From positions 1 through 59,572 of the forward strand of contig NZ_LAPV01000010.1 in assembly GCF_000971275.1 (NCBI RefSeq): a stretch of 59,572 nucleotides of DNA. Direction: 5' to 3'. This document shows positions 10,786-20,969 of the stretch, one piece after another. The position numbers and the translations under genes were made by a program. Positions within the stretch are counted from its first letter, which is position 1. Each line of letters opens with the position of its first letter. The DNA comes from Devosia psychrophila. GTDB taxonomy: Bacteria; Pseudomonadota; Alphaproteobacteria; Rhizobiales; Devosiaceae. The notes under the pieces were generated by a model. That model ran no database searches and had not been told where the DNA came from. It was given only the letters and a program-made list of their open reading frames with translations.

Positions 10786-11166
10786 ATGCGGAAAGCAGTT
10801 TTTGTTGTTGGTGCAGTGGCGCTGCTGGCGCAGCCGGTGATGGCATCGCCGATCGGAATCTGGGAAATCGAGATGCGAGATTCCCGGTATAACGTCGAAA
10901 TGTGCGGCGACGGCACGCAGCTCTGCGGCACGCTGATCTGGCTGGGCAATGGCGCCGATAATGCCGAAAATTTGCCCTATCTCAACACCTTGATGATCGA
11001 CCATGCGAGCCCGGTGGCGCCCGGCCAGTGGAAGGGCGACCTGCATATCTATGGGCAGACGGCGGGGGGCACGATCACCCAGGCGAGTGAGGACCAGATC
11101 ACGTTGCAGGGCTGCGTGCTGGGGATTATTTGCAAGACTTATCAGATGTATCGGTATGTAGAGTAG
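10786..11166 (+). CDS. Exported DUF2147-family protein
   Basis: The 126-residue product has a clear signal peptide (1-20, MRKAVFVVGAVALLAQPVMA) and the DUF2147 pattern: GIWEIEMRDSRYNVEMCGDG, then LCGTLIWLG and a late conserved GC...CKTYQMYRY. Members are small beta-rich periplasmic proteins of unproven function. Two pairs of cysteines could form disulfides. The ATG at 10786 follows TTTGGAG and gives a canonical signal; upstream in-frame codons do not. Confidence 0.82.
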   Translation: MRKAVFVVGAVALLAQPVMASPIGIWEIEMRDSRYNVEMCGDGTQLCGTLIWLGNGADNAENLPYLNTLMIDHASPVAPGQWKGDLHIYGQTAGGTITQASEDQITLQGCVLGIICKTYQMYRYVE

Positions 11167-11195
11167 GGGCTCTAACCCCGCTGACCACCTCTCGA

Positions 11196-11319
11196 TGTCA
11201 TTCCGGCGAAGGCCGGAATCCATCCTGGGATGTGCGACCCGATGAGATGTCGCTCGAACCACCTTGCGGTTGGGGTTCGATTTTCGAGATGGATCCCGGC
11301 CTTCGCCGGGATGACATCG
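11196..11319. repeat. Inverted pair of a 28-bp palindromic repeat
   Basis: GTCATTCCGGCGAAGGCCGG (from 11197) is repeated inverted as CCGGCCTTCGCCGGGATGAC (11295-11314). Each arm is itself palindromic (CCGGCGAAGGCCGG). This is the widespread proteobacterial GTCATTCCGGCGAAG-type intergenic repeat. It lies between the convergent DUF2147 and EamA genes and can act as a bidirectional terminator. Confidence 0.75.
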
Positions 11320-11358
11320 TGGGTCGGGGAGTTAGGGGTGCTTTGCGCGCTGCCGCTG

Positions 11359-12237
11359 TCAGTTCGTCAACTTCGCCTGTCGTCTGGCCCAGAGCGGGGG
11401 CAGGGCTTCGACGGCGAGGATGGCGACAAAGATCAGCGTTGCGCCGGCATAGCCAATGGGCGGGAGGCGCTCGTTGAGAAAAATGGCGCCGCCGAGGGCC
11501 GCGAACAGGCTTTCGGATGACAGGATGATTGCGGCATTGGCCGATGGCAGATGCTGCTGGCCGACAGCTTGCAGGGTGAAGGCGATGGCGGTGGAGAAAA
11601 TGCCGGCATAGGCCAGTTCTTCCCAGCCGCCCATGATGCCAGTGATGGTCGGCGCTTCGAAGATGAAGGCGGCGAGCATGGCAAGGCCTCCTGCGAGCAG
11701 AAAGCTGATGCAGGAGACGAGGATCGGCTGGCTGGTGGTGCGGGCGATATAGCCCAGCATCATGACCTGGATGGCCCAGAACACGGCGCTTCCGACGACC
11801 AGAGCGTCACCGGCATTGAGCGTGTCGAGGCCGCCTCCATTGAGATAATAAATGCCGACCAGTGCCAGCGGCACACCGAACCAGATCACCGGATGGGGCC
11901 AGGTGCGGAACACGAACAGCCCAATCAGCGGCACCAACAACACGTAGAGGCTGGTGAGGAAGCCTCCATTGGTGACGGTGGTGGTCAGGAGGCCGACCTG
12001 TTGCAGCCATGAGCCCAGCATCAGCGCGAGACTCATGGCGGCGATGAACCACCACTGGCGCCGGGTGAGCGCCTGTGGGCGGGGGCTGCGGCAGGTGAGG
12101 AAAATCGCCAGCGGCAGGATGACCACGCCACCGAGCAGGTTGCGCACGCCGATGAAGGTCAGCGGGCCCATGGTTTCCATAGCCGATTTTTGCACCACGA
12201 AGGCAAAGCCCCAGAGCGTGGTGCAGATTAGCAGCAT
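11359..12237 (-). CDS. EamA/DMT-family transporter
   Basis: This 292-residue protein has ten predicted membrane helices in two EamA halves (first helix LLICTTLWGFAFVVQ, second half starting near GDALVVGSAVFWAIQ). DMT exporters move metabolites, amino acids or drugs across the inner membrane; the substrate cannot be read here. The first helix starts almost at the annotated ATG, so the true start may be slightly different, but no ATG or GTG is available upstream in frame before the stop. It follows the aminotransferase-fold gene by 40 bases on the same strand. Confidence 0.88.
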   Translation of the reverse strand: MLLICTTLWGFAFVVQKSAMETMGPLTFIGVRNLLGGVVILPLAIFLTCRSPRPQALTRRQWWFIAAMSLALMLGSWLQQVGLLTTTVTNGGFLTSLYVLLVPLIGLFVFRTWPHPVIWFGVPLALVGIYYLNGGGLDTLNAGDALVVGSAVFWAIQVMMLGYIARTTSQPILVSCISFLLAGGLAMLAAFIFEAPTITGIMGGWEELAYAGIFSTAIAFTLQAVGQQHLPSANAAIILSSESLFAALGGAIFLNERLPPIGYAGATLIFVAILAVEALPPLWARRQAKLTN

Positions 12238-12277
12238 GAGGATGGCGACGGGGCGGGTGGATATGTGCTTCTTGCGA

Positions 12278-13510
12278 CTACTTCAGCTCAGCGTCTAATG
12301 CCGCTATGAGCTGCTGGATCTCCTCGGGCGTCGTGTAGTGGACAAACGACAGGCGCAGCACGCCGTGGCTGGGGTCGATGCCGACGGCTTCAAGAAGACG
12401 GTAGGCGTAGAAGTGGCCGCCGCTGGCCATGATATTGTGGTTGGCGAGGCGGGTGGCGACCACGGCGCCGGGCTCGTCGAGGCCGAGGGCGATGGTGGGT
12501 GCCCGGGTGGCGGCGTCATCGGGGCCGATGATGCGGACGGAATTTTTGCCACGCAGATAGTCGAGCAGCGGCGTTGCCAGGGCGATTTCCTGGGCGCGCA
12601 TGGCGGCGTGGGCGCGGCGGAAGGGATTTTCGCCCTCGACGCTATCACCGGCGATTTCAGCGACGCTTTCGAGATAGTCGACTATGCCGGAAGCCGCTGC
12701 GATCTGGGCGTGGTCGGGGCCGGCCGGAGTCAGCCGGTAGCGCGGCTTGCCCTCATTGAAGTAGTGGCCCTGGTTTGGCAGTGACATGGCGAGGTCCGGG
12801 CGCACGGCCATGACGCCCTGGTGCGGGCCATAAACCTTGTAGGCCGAGAAGAAATAGATGTCGGCGCCGAGGGCCTGAAGGTCAGGCAGGCCGTGCGGGG
12901 CGTAGCTGACGCCGTCGATGACGGTGACGGCGCCGACTGACCTGGCGCGGGCCGCGATCTCTGTGACCGGGTTGATCTCGCCGGAAATGTTGGAGCAATG
13001 CGGCGCGGCGATCAGCTTTACCTTGGCGTCGAGCAGCTTGTCGAGCTCGGCCAGCGACAGGCGGCCGGTTTGGGGATCGACCTTCCACTCGCGGATTTCG
13101 GCGCCCATTTTTGCCAGCCGGCGCCAGGTGCCGCCATTGGCTTCGTGATCCTGATTGGTGACGATGACGACGTCGCCGGGCTTTAGCCAGCCGGCGAAGG
13201 CATTGCCCAGCACATAGGTGTTTGCTGAAGATGATGGACCGAAATGGATCCAGTCGGCGGTGACGTTGAGCGCCTGCGCCATGCGCTCAAAGCTCAGGTC
13301 CATCGCTTCGCCGCCTGCGCGGGAGGCGGGATAGACGCCGTAAGGCTGCACTTTGGTGGCGCAGTAGAAGTGGTCCAGCTTGTCGAGCACGGCGCGCGAG
13401 GTGTAGGAGCCACCGGCATTTTCGAAGAACGCCTGGCCCTTGAGGCTGGGTTCGGAAAAAGCGGGGAAATGGGCGCGCAGGCGGGCCGGGTCGAGGGGCA
13501 GGGCGGTCAT
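12278..13510 (-). CDS. Class V aminotransferase-fold PLP enzyme (cysteine desulfurase-like)
   Basis: The 410-residue protein has the fold-type I PLP core: GPSSSANTYVLGNAF (phosphate-binding loop), the Asp and Tyr after the sheet (VIDGVSYAPHG), and the Schiff-base lysine in FFSAYKVYGPHQG. Order and length match the SufS/CsdA-like or kynureninase-like group, but the mobile active-site cysteine loop of true desulfurases is not obvious. It is probably a sulfur or amino group transfer enzyme; the substrate is unknown. It is upstream of, and probably cotranscribed with, the EamA exporter. Confidence 0.85.
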   Translation of the reverse strand: MTALPLDPARLRAHFPAFSEPSLKGQAFFENAGGSYTSRAVLDKLDHFYCATKVQPYGVYPASRAGGEAMDLSFERMAQALNVTADWIHFGPSSSANTYVLGNAFAGWLKPGDVVIVTNQDHEANGGTWRRLAKMGAEIREWKVDPQTGRLSLAELDKLLDAKVKLIAAPHCSNISGEINPVTEIAARARSVGAVTVIDGVSYAPHGLPDLQALGADIYFFSAYKVYGPHQGVMAVRPDLAMSLPNQGHYFNEGKPRYRLTPAGPDHAQIAAASGIVDYLESVAEIAGDSVEGENPFRRAHAAMRAQEIALATPLLDYLRGKNSVRIIGPDDAATRAPTIALGLDEPGAVVATRLANHNIMASGGHFYAYRLLEAVGIDPSHGVLRLSFVHYTTPEEIQQLIAALDAELK

Positions 13511-13557
13511 GGTCTATCCAGTCGGTGGGTCGTGGCTTGGATAGGGGATGGCGACGA

Positions 13558-13593
13558 AAAAGCAAACCCCGGCTGTTGAGAGCGGGGGTTTGC
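13558..13593 (-). terminator. Intrinsic terminator of the Spy-like gene
   Basis: On the minus strand GCAAACCCC pairs with GGGGTTTGC and is followed by a T-run (plus-strand AAAAA at 13557-13561). It is about 85 bases beyond the stop of the 13679-14350 gene. Confidence 0.7.
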
Positions 13594-13678
13594 GCAGCAG
13601 TTGCCGGGGGCAGGCTAACGGCCGCGAGCGGTGCCACCCCAATGAAGGAGATCAGGGCGGGGCGGCACCGGTGCCTGG

Positions 13679-14350
13679 TTAGCCATTGGCCGGAGGAGGC
13701 GTCGGGGCATCGGCTGGAGCTTCGTCCGGAGCGCCGGGGCCACCGCGCTGGCCACCGTGATGACCGTTATCGCCCTGATGGCGCGGGCCACCCTTGCCAA
13801 AACCGCCGCCGGGCATGCCGCCGTCGCGGTCTGGGCGCTGCGGCGTCAGGCTGGCTAGTTGATCCGCGCTGAGGCTTGCGAAGAATGCCTTGGCTGCTGG
13901 TTGCACGGATTTCAGCGCGTCGAGACGTGCGGTTTGGATGGCGATGTCATTGTCGAGGCGCTCGGCCAGGTTTGGTGCGGCCGGGGTTTCGCCCTCGACG
14001 GGAGGCGTTGGGCGCAGGCCTTCGGTTGCGGTTTCAAATTTGATCGCAGCCGCCATGGCTTTGGTCTTGAAGGTGTCGAACAGCGGCTGCTGCTCGGCGG
14101 TTAGTTCAACGCGCTGGCTCAGGCGAACCAATGCGACTTCCATGGCATCGGCACCACGCTCGAAGCCGAGGACGTTGCCGCCCATCGGGCCGTCGCCGCG
14201 CGGACCCTGCTTGTGCTGGCGGAAATTGTTCTGCTGCTCGGACTGTGCGGCAGGTGCAGCAGCTTGTTGTGCGAATGTCGGGGCAATGGCGGAGAGACCG
14301 ATGGTAGCGGTCATCATTGCTACAAGCACGGTTTTGGAGATCGTCTTCAT
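13679..14350 (-). CDS. Spy/CpxP-like periplasmic protein (LTxxQ type)
   Basis: The 223-residue product has a signal peptide (1-28, ending APTFAQQ) and a helical core with two LTxxQ-like motifs (VELTAEQQPLFDTFKTKA and ADQLASLTPQRP). It ends in a Gly/His/Pro-rich tail. Spy/CpxP proteins are periplasmic chaperones or stress sensors. The ATG at 14350 (MKTISKTVLVAM) has GGAC upstream and gives a proper signal; the longer frame to 14419 does not. The His-rich tail could bind metal, which is an inference. Confidence 0.78.
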   Translation of the reverse strand: MKTISKTVLVAMMTATIGLSAIAPTFAQQAAAPAAQSEQQNNFRQHKQGPRGDGPMGGNVLGFERGADAMEVALVRLSQRVELTAEQQPLFDTFKTKAMAAAIKFETATEGLRPTPPVEGETPAAPNLAERLDNDIAIQTARLDALKSVQPAAKAFFASLSADQLASLTPQRPDRDGGMPGGGFGKGGPRHQGDNGHHGGQRGGPGAPDEAPADAPTPPPANG

Positions 14351-14472
14351 GGGTAGGTCCTTTGCATGGGAGCCGGTTAAGAGCGGCATGCGTGAACCTA
14401 GAGGACGCCACCTGTTCATGACCTTGCGAGAGCATGAAGAGTTGGTCAGGTTGGTAAGGAAGGGGAAGAGCC

Positions 14473-14859
14473 ATGATCACGATTATCACCGATCCGATGC
14501 CGGATGATGCGGCGATGCGGGCTTTATGGCTTTCGGCGTGGGGTAATGTAGGGCCGCAAAGTTTCCAGCCGGTGCTCAAGCACGGACTGGGGCATGTCGG
14601 GGCGTTCGACGGCATGGCTCTGATAGGGTTCGTCAATATCGCCTGGGACGGCGGCATTCACGCGTTCATTCTAGATACCTCTGTGCATGCGAACTACCAG
14701 CGCCGGGGCATTGCGCTGCGGCTGATGGAGCGGGCGACCGAGGTGGCGCGGGAGCGTGGTGCGCAGTGGCTACATGTAGATTTCGAGCCGCGACTGGAGG
14801 CGTTCTATCGCAAGGCAGGATTTGGGCCCACGTCGGCTGGGCTGATGCGGCTGGATTAG
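14473..14859 (+). CDS. GNAT-family N-acetyltransferase
   Basis: This 128-residue protein has the GNAT core with the acetyl-CoA pyrophosphate loop NYQRRGIALRLMERA (about 75-89) after beta-4 (AFILDTSVHA) and the closing FYRKAGFGPTSAG motif. GNAT enzymes transfer acetyl from acetyl-CoA to an amine; the substrate is not evident. The ATG at 14473 has AAGGAAGGGGAAGA upstream. Confidence 0.9.
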   Translation: MITIITDPMPDDAAMRALWLSAWGNVGPQSFQPVLKHGLGHVGAFDGMALIGFVNIAWDGGIHAFILDTSVHANYQRRGIALRLMERATEVARERGAQWLHVDFEPRLEAFYRKAGFGPTSAGLMRLD

Positions 14860-14863
14860 GCGC

Positions 14864-14893
14864 AAAAAAATGGGCCAGCGCGAGGCTGGCCCA
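14864..14893 (-). terminator. Bidirectional hairpin between convergent genes
   Basis: TGGGCCAGC and GCTGGCCCA form a 9-bp stem; on the minus strand it is followed by seven T. It should end the minus-strand 14923-15222 transcript and perhaps the GNAT transcript. Confidence 0.75.
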
Positions 14894-14922
14894 GTCAAAG
14901 TATGGTCAGTGAGAAATGGAGG

Positions 14923-15222
14923 TCAGCTCTCGCCCCGGCCTGGGGACCAGTGACGATGAGCACGCCGGCGCGCAGGGGCGTCGACCGGCAGGTTGCCGCG
15001 CAAGGCAAAGCGCGCGACTTCGAACATGACCGCAAGGACGAGGATAGTCAGGGGAACCATGAACACCGCAATCTGGGTGTCGGGCTGGCTCGCCAGGTTA
15101 GCGGCTGTCGCAGGGGTTACGCCGGCCATCAGGGCCGCCGCGGCGCCGCCCGTCACCAACGCTGTGGTGGCAATGGCGACGCGCCTGAAACTTTTCCGCT
15201 TGGGGGACGTAGATTTGTGCAT
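14923..15222 (-). CDS. Small membrane protein, unknown function
   Basis: The 99-residue product has an N-terminal hydrophobic segment (about 15-35) and a second one (about 50-72, IAVFMVPLTILVLAVMFEVA), then a basic C-terminal tail rich in Arg. It resembles no family I can name. It ends in front of an intrinsic terminator, which supports a real gene. Confidence 0.6.
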   Translation of the reverse strand: MHKSTSPKRKSFRRVAIATTALVTGGAAAALMAGVTPATAANLASQPDTQIAVFMVPLTILVLAVMFEVARFALRGNLPVDAPARRRAHRHWSPGRGES

Positions 15223-15367
15223 GGGATCGACGTCAACCTTGTCGTTGCGATGGCGGTACTAAGCCACCGGAATGCGGTTCGAGTTTGTGTCGAATTAGGT
15301 CGGTCGCGTACGATTTGAAGGCGAAACTGTGGCGCTGATGGCTGCAGGCCAACGACAGGAGCCGGTT

Positions 15368-15787
15368 ATGCGGGTGATTATTGCTTTTGCCATGATGATA
15401 TTTTCTCTGAATTTGCCCGCTTTGGCGCAGTCGGATGAGGCACCCTGGCGGGCCAGCGTGACAGGGCAGATCGAGGCTTTTAGGGCCGGTGATGGTGCTA
15501 CGGCGCTAACGTTTGCCGGCGAGGTTTTCCGCACCCAGTTCGAGGGAAAGCCGGAGGCGTTTTATGCGGCCATCGCAGCTTCGGGATATTCGGCGATCGT
15601 GGAGTCGCGCTCGCATAGCTTTGGCGAGTTCAACAAGGTGAGCGATACGTCGGTGCTGCAGGTGGTCAGGTTCGTGGGGCCAGACCAGTCGCTATATGAG
15701 GCGATGTATCAACTGGCTGACGAGCCGGACGTGGGCTGGCGTGTCATCGGCGTGGTCCTGCGCAAGCAGGCCGGCATCGCCATCTAA
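15368..15787 (+). CDS. Exported DUF4864-family protein
   Basis: The 139-residue product has a signal peptide (1-21, ending PALAQ) and a DUF4864 pattern: VTGQIEAFRAGDGATAL, a central GYSAIVESRS segment, and a late VGWRVIGVVL. The fold is probably cystatin/NTF2-like; function unknown. The ATG at 15368 has AGGAG at 15356-15360 and a clean signal. The upstream ATG frame adds 13 non-signal residues. Confidence 0.8.
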   Translation: MRVIIAFAMMIFSLNLPALAQSDEAPWRASVTGQIEAFRAGDGATALTFAGEVFRTQFEGKPEAFYAAIAASGYSAIVESRSHSFGEFNKVSDTSVLQVVRFVGPDQSLYEAMYQLADEPDVGWRVIGVVLRKQAGIAI

Positions 15788-15816
15788 GGTCGATCCGGCC
15801 CGTTACGGGCGGCAGT

Positions 15817-16008
15817 TCAGTCATAGGCGTGGCTGCCGACCTGGTGGCTACGGGCGTTTGGGCGATGTGAGAGCAGGGCGCCGATTGCGCTCGCGAGTGG
15901 CGTCAGCAGCCCCTTGATGGGGCGAGGCTTTTGGATCGGTGCCGCGGCGGTGGGCTCTTCCCAGGCCTGGCTGTAGACCTGCTTGAACAGATAGCTTGCG
16001 GGGATCAT
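15817..16008 (-). CDS. 63-residue soluble protein divergent from lacI-type gene
   Basis: The product begins MIPASYLFKQVYSQAWEEP and continues with a basic Pro/His-rich tail. A strong ribosome site (AAGGAG) sits six bases before the ATG, and a LacI-type half-palindrome at 16020-16033 overlaps the leader. Small Hyphomicrobiales proteins that begin this way seem familiar to me, but I know no function. The gene is divergent from the LacI gene and probably shares its control. Confidence 0.65.
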   Translation of the reverse strand: MIPASYLFKQVYSQAWEEPTAAAPIQKPRPIKGLLTPLASAIGALLSHRPNARSHQVGSHAYD

Positions 16009-16019
16009 TTCAAACTCCT

Positions 16020-16115
16020 TTGAATCGGTTCAGAATAGCGATAGGGAAGCGCCTTGAACCGGTTCAAATTGCTCTTTTGGATACCGCAAGTCAAGCAGAA
16101 ATTGAACCGATACAA
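16020..16115. promoter_or_regulatory. Three LacI-type operator sites
   Basis: Three versions of one 14-bp palindrome occur between the divergent genes: TTGAATCGGTTCAG (16020-16033), TTGAACCGGTTCAA (16054-16067, perfect) and TTGAACCGATACAA (16102-16115). Centre-to-centre spacing is 34 and 48 bp. The shape (CG at the centre, A/T-rich ends) is that of LacI-GalR family operators, so the regulator at 16137 is the likely ligand. Confidence 0.8.
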
Positions 16116-16136
16116 AAACCGTGCTATGTCAAAGGC

Positions 16137-18490
<2,354 letters not shown>

Positions 18491-18599
18491 GGGGCCGGCC
18501 GTCCTGTTCGAGCAGCGACAGCCGAACTATCTCCACTTCTCGCCTTGAGGGAAAAGGTGTCCGAAGGGCGGATGAAGGGTGTCTCACTTTAGCCTCAAG

Positions 18600-18750
18600 G
18601 ATAGGAGAGCGCAGAAACCCTCACCTGGACCTTCCGCTCAACGTGCCAGGTCCCCTCTCACTCAAGTGGAGAGGGGGAGAGCAAGTTCGTGGAGGGTGTA
18701 AGCCATCCGGCCTTAGGCCTGGCGGCTTCCAAATAAAATCGGCCACTGGC
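18600..18750. repeat. Intergenic repeat-like region
   Basis: The 276 bases after the aminotransferase gene hold a palindrome-rich block (CTCTCACTCAAGTGGAGAG near 18656-18674) and then AAATCGGCCACTGGCGTG (from 18737), which can pair back on itself with the following ATTT. The second block resembles the repeat units at 25308-25448. No open frame here looks real. Confidence 0.45.
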
Positions 18751-18766
18751 GTGATTTTGCCTGCGG

Positions 18767-19870
18767 CTATTTTCCCATCCAGCTCATGAAGCCCGTGCTG
18801 TCACCACCGGCTTCGGCGAACATCTGGGTGAGTTTGCTGGTGCTGTTGTAGCTATCGACGGCGGCCTGATAGAAGCTTTCGCTCCAGCCAGCGGCCTGGC
18901 GTTCTTCGGTGCTCATGCCGCCGAACAGCGACATGATGTTCTGGCTGAAGGCAGTTGGATCGCTGGACTTGGCGGCACTTTGGAATCCGGCGACGAGCGC
19001 TGCGCCGCTCTTGCCGCGCATTGCGGTCTTGGCTGCGCTGGCTTCTTCGACGGTGAATTTGCCGGTGCTGTCGAGCACGATCGAGGACAGCGTGCGGCTA
19101 TCAAACTTTGACATGTCGATGTAGGTGCCGACTGAGGTCGACTTGTTGAAGGTGGGTGCCTTGCCGGTCTTGATAGCATCGGCATAGAGCGCATCGAGCG
19201 TCTTGCGGGCAGTGGTGGCGACATCGGCGATGGGCTGGGGCTTGATCTGCTCGCCGGCCTCGACGAGGGCCAGGTACAGCGCGACGGGATCGTCTTCGCC
19301 GGCATCGGGGAAGGTCTTGGGGTCGGTGGCGAGCTGCTTCTGGGCGTCGGTCACGGCGGCGCGGCCGGCGATCCAGTCGGCATCGGCTTTTTCCTCGGGG
19401 CCAAGTGCATCGAGGAATTCGGCAGCGGCTTTGTAGAGGGCGGTGAAGTTGCCGGTGACCTTTGCGAGGCCGGCCGGGCCTGCCATGGCCGACTCGAAGC
19501 GGCGCTGCATTTCGATGCCGGCGGCTTTTTGTTCGTCGGGGGTAAAGGTGTCGTCCTTACCCATGGCAAAAAGCTCGCGGGAATCGAGGCTCGATAGATC
19601 CACGGCCAGCTTGTCGCCTTCGAGCGGCGAAGTGCGCGCGGCCTCTTTGAGCAAGGCGAGGAGTTTGGCGCGGGTTTCGCTGAGGACGGTGACGAAGTCC
19701 TTGGTGGCCAGCGCGGCCTTGGCCTCGTCGGAGAGGGTGACCGAGGTGGCGGACTGGCCGGTCGTGCTGGCGACGGTGGTTGCCGTTGTCGAACTGGTGG
19801 TTGCCGCCGTCACGGCTGCGGCGGCCTTGTAATATGTGCTGGTCGAATAGGTGGTGCTAACGGCAACCAT
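18767..19870 (-). CDS. Protein with internal duplication and Ser/Thr-rich N-terminus
   Basis: The 367-residue protein starts with a low-complexity Ser/Thr/Ala segment (1-45). The rest contains two related units, about 94-166 and about 254-329. Shared points are (L/F)DSR, then FT and a D/E pair, AA, a Gly-rich turn, and a closing E-E...A-D/G-W. No membrane segment or cleavable signal is seen. The low-complexity start and duplicated helices recall flagellar or secreted structural proteins, but I do not recognise the family. It is probably monocistronic. Confidence 0.7.
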   Translation of the reverse strand: MVAVSTTYSTSTYYKAAAAVTAATTSSTTATTVASTTGQSATSVTLSDEAKAALATKDFVTVLSETRAKLLALLKEAARTSPLEGDKLAVDLSSLDSRELFAMGKDDTFTPDEQKAAGIEMQRRFESAMAGPAGLAKVTGNFTALYKAAAEFLDALGPEEKADADWIAGRAAVTDAQKQLATDPKTFPDAGEDDPVALYLALVEAGEQIKPQPIADVATTARKTLDALYADAIKTGKAPTFNKSTSVGTYIDMSKFDSRTLSSIVLDSTGKFTVEEASAAKTAMRGKSGAALVAGFQSAAKSSDPTAFSQNIMSLFGGMSTEERQAAGWSESFYQAAVDSYNSTSKLTQMFAEAGGDSTGFMSWMGK

Positions 19871-20004
19871 CGGACGCTCCTGCGATCGGGCGTTAACGAA
19901 TATGCAAGCATTGTGCCGCGGGAAAAGCTGGCGAAATCAATGGGCTGGTTCGGTGGGGATGTGCCGGGCGGCAGGAATTGCCGGGCAATAGTGCGCCGGA
20001 AATG

Positions 20005-20101
20005 AAAAGGCCCCGCCCGAGGGGATGGGCAGGGCCCAGGGGTCAGCAGCCGAAGCGTCTGACCTTGGGGAGAGCGGGGCCACCGGCGCCGCTGAACTTG
20101 T
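20005..20101 (-). ncRNA. Candidate small RNA (third of cluster)
   Basis: A minus-strand promoter-like pair (TTGTGC at 20136-20131, 17-bp spacer, GATAAA at 20113-20108) is followed about 100 bases later by a terminator: GGGCAGGGCC / GGCCCCGCCC stem with one mismatch, then TTTT. Between them lies a stable hairpin GGTCAG...TTCG...CTGACC and a CUCUCCCC tract. No open frame fits. It lies directly downstream of the twin-loop RNA at 20178-20372. Confidence 0.5.
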
Positions 20102-20177
20102 GTGTCGTTTATCTGATGCGGCGCTGCGGCGCACAAACGCGCAATTGGAACTGCTGCCATGCAGATTCGAAGATGGG

Positions 20178-20372
20178 AAAAAAAGAGGCTCCAACCGAAG
20201 TTGGAGCCTGATGATAGGGCCGAAGCCAAATCGTAAGTATGGCCCAGCGCAAGGGAGGAGGATATGCGCCGAACCGGTTGGACCCAGGCCGAGGGAGGAG
20301 GATACGGCCTAAATCCGGTGTCGCAAGAAGCGGGTCCGAGGGAGGAGGATACGGAGCGGCTTCACCAGCGAC
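20178..20372 (-). ncRNA. Anti-Shine-Dalgarno small RNA, alpha-r14/cuckoo type, copy 1
   Basis: On the minus strand a promoter (TTGCTG, 17 bp, TATATT) is followed by about 195 bases that end in a perfect terminator: GGCTCCAAC, TTCG, GTTGGAGCC, then TC and seven T. The transcript contains three copies of TATCCTCCTCCC (plus-strand 20253-20264, 20293-20304, 20340-20351). Multiple CCUCCUCCC loops are the hallmark of the rhizobial alpha-r14 (NfeR1) and cuckoo RNAs, which bind ribosome sites of many mRNAs, usually with Hfq. Copy 2 at 20779-20963 is clearly homologous. Start and end are inferred. Confidence 0.82.
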
Positions 20373-20378
20373 AAAGCC

Positions 20379-20407
20379 AATATAGGTTTTGACCGTTTGG
20401 TCAGCAA
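20379..20407 (-). promoter_or_regulatory. Promoter of small RNA copy 1, with spacer palindrome
   Basis: Minus-strand -35 TTGCTG (20407-20402) and -10 TATATT (20384-20379) are 17 bp apart. The spacer holds the inverted repeat TGACC-N4-GGTCA (20390-20403), an operator-like site exactly over the promoter. Confidence 0.65.
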
Positions 20408-20537
20408 TGCATAGGTCAACATGACTGCCATGCATTTTGAACAGCGGCATTGTGTCAACCATACCAAGGTGGCTTGTCGCGACAGAAAGCGCCGCTGATC
20501 GCTTCAAGTCAAGCGACCAGCCACGCGGCAGCTAGGA

Positions 20538-20699
20538 CTAGAATACGGCGAGGTATTTCAGCAGCGAGATGATGCCGATGACGATGACGACGACCTGCAG
20601 GATCTGCCGGATATTGCCTTCGATGGGCAGGCGCTGAACCAGCCAAAGAATGAGGACGATCACCAGGAAGGTGATCAGGATACTGATCAGGACAGACAT
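20538..20699 (-). CDS. 53-residue membrane protein (Thivi_2564-like)
   Basis: The product MSVLISILITFLVIVLILWL... has two hydrophobic helices (about 3-20 and 33-50) joined by a short loop with RLPIEGNIRQ. This matches my memory of the small Thivi_2564-type membrane protein family, function unknown. GGAG stands nine bases before the ATG. The gene is too short for usual thresholds and lies between the two homologous small RNAs, all on the same strand. Confidence 0.75.
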   Translation of the reverse strand: MSVLISILITFLVIVLILWLVQRLPIEGNIRQILQVVVIVIGIISLLKYLAVF

Positions 20700-20778
20700 A
20701 TGACGCTCCATAGGCGCAGATCGCGCGGGGGAGTAACGCGAGCGTGAGCGGGAGGTTGCGTGGGGCGTTGTCGAGATG

Positions 20779-20963
20779 AAAAAAGGCCCTGTCCGAAGAC
20801 AGGGCCGAATGAATGGCCGAAGCCAATCGAAAGTGGGGCAGAGAGCAAGGGAGGAGGATATGCGCTCTGCCAGTGAACCTTGATCGAGGGAGGAGGATAC
20901 GATCTCGGTTCGGTGTCGCGATACTTGGCCCGAGGAGGAGGATACGGACCGCGTCTCAGCGAC
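20779..20963 (-). ncRNA. Anti-Shine-Dalgarno small RNA, alpha-r14/cuckoo type, copy 2
   Basis: The minus-strand transcript ends in a perfect terminator (GGCCCTGTC, TTCG, GACAGGGCC, then six T at 20784-20779). It holds TATCCTCCTCCC twice (20849-20860, 20888-20899) and TATCCTCCTCC once (20934-20944). Inter-loop sequence such as GCGACACCG and GATT-GGCTTCGGCC is shared with copy 1, so the two arose by duplication. The promoter is TTGTCT, 17 bp, CATATG. The likely role is to mask ribosome binding sites in trans. Confidence 0.8.
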
Positions 20964-20969
20964 GATCTA

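Noticed and set aside
12278..13510. Naming the class V enzyme sufS or csd
   Set aside because: The fold fits, but no clear active-site cysteine loop and no suf/isc neighbours are present.
20253..20351. GGA-rich plus-strand repeats read as a CsrA-type target or CRISPR-like array
   Set aside because: Only three motifs with unequal spacing, and promoters and terminators are all on the other strand.
20109..20507. 132-codon minus-strand frame with repeated PYPPP-like motifs
   Set aside because: The repeats are translations of the TATCCTCCTCC motifs of the small RNA; the frame runs through promoter and terminator.
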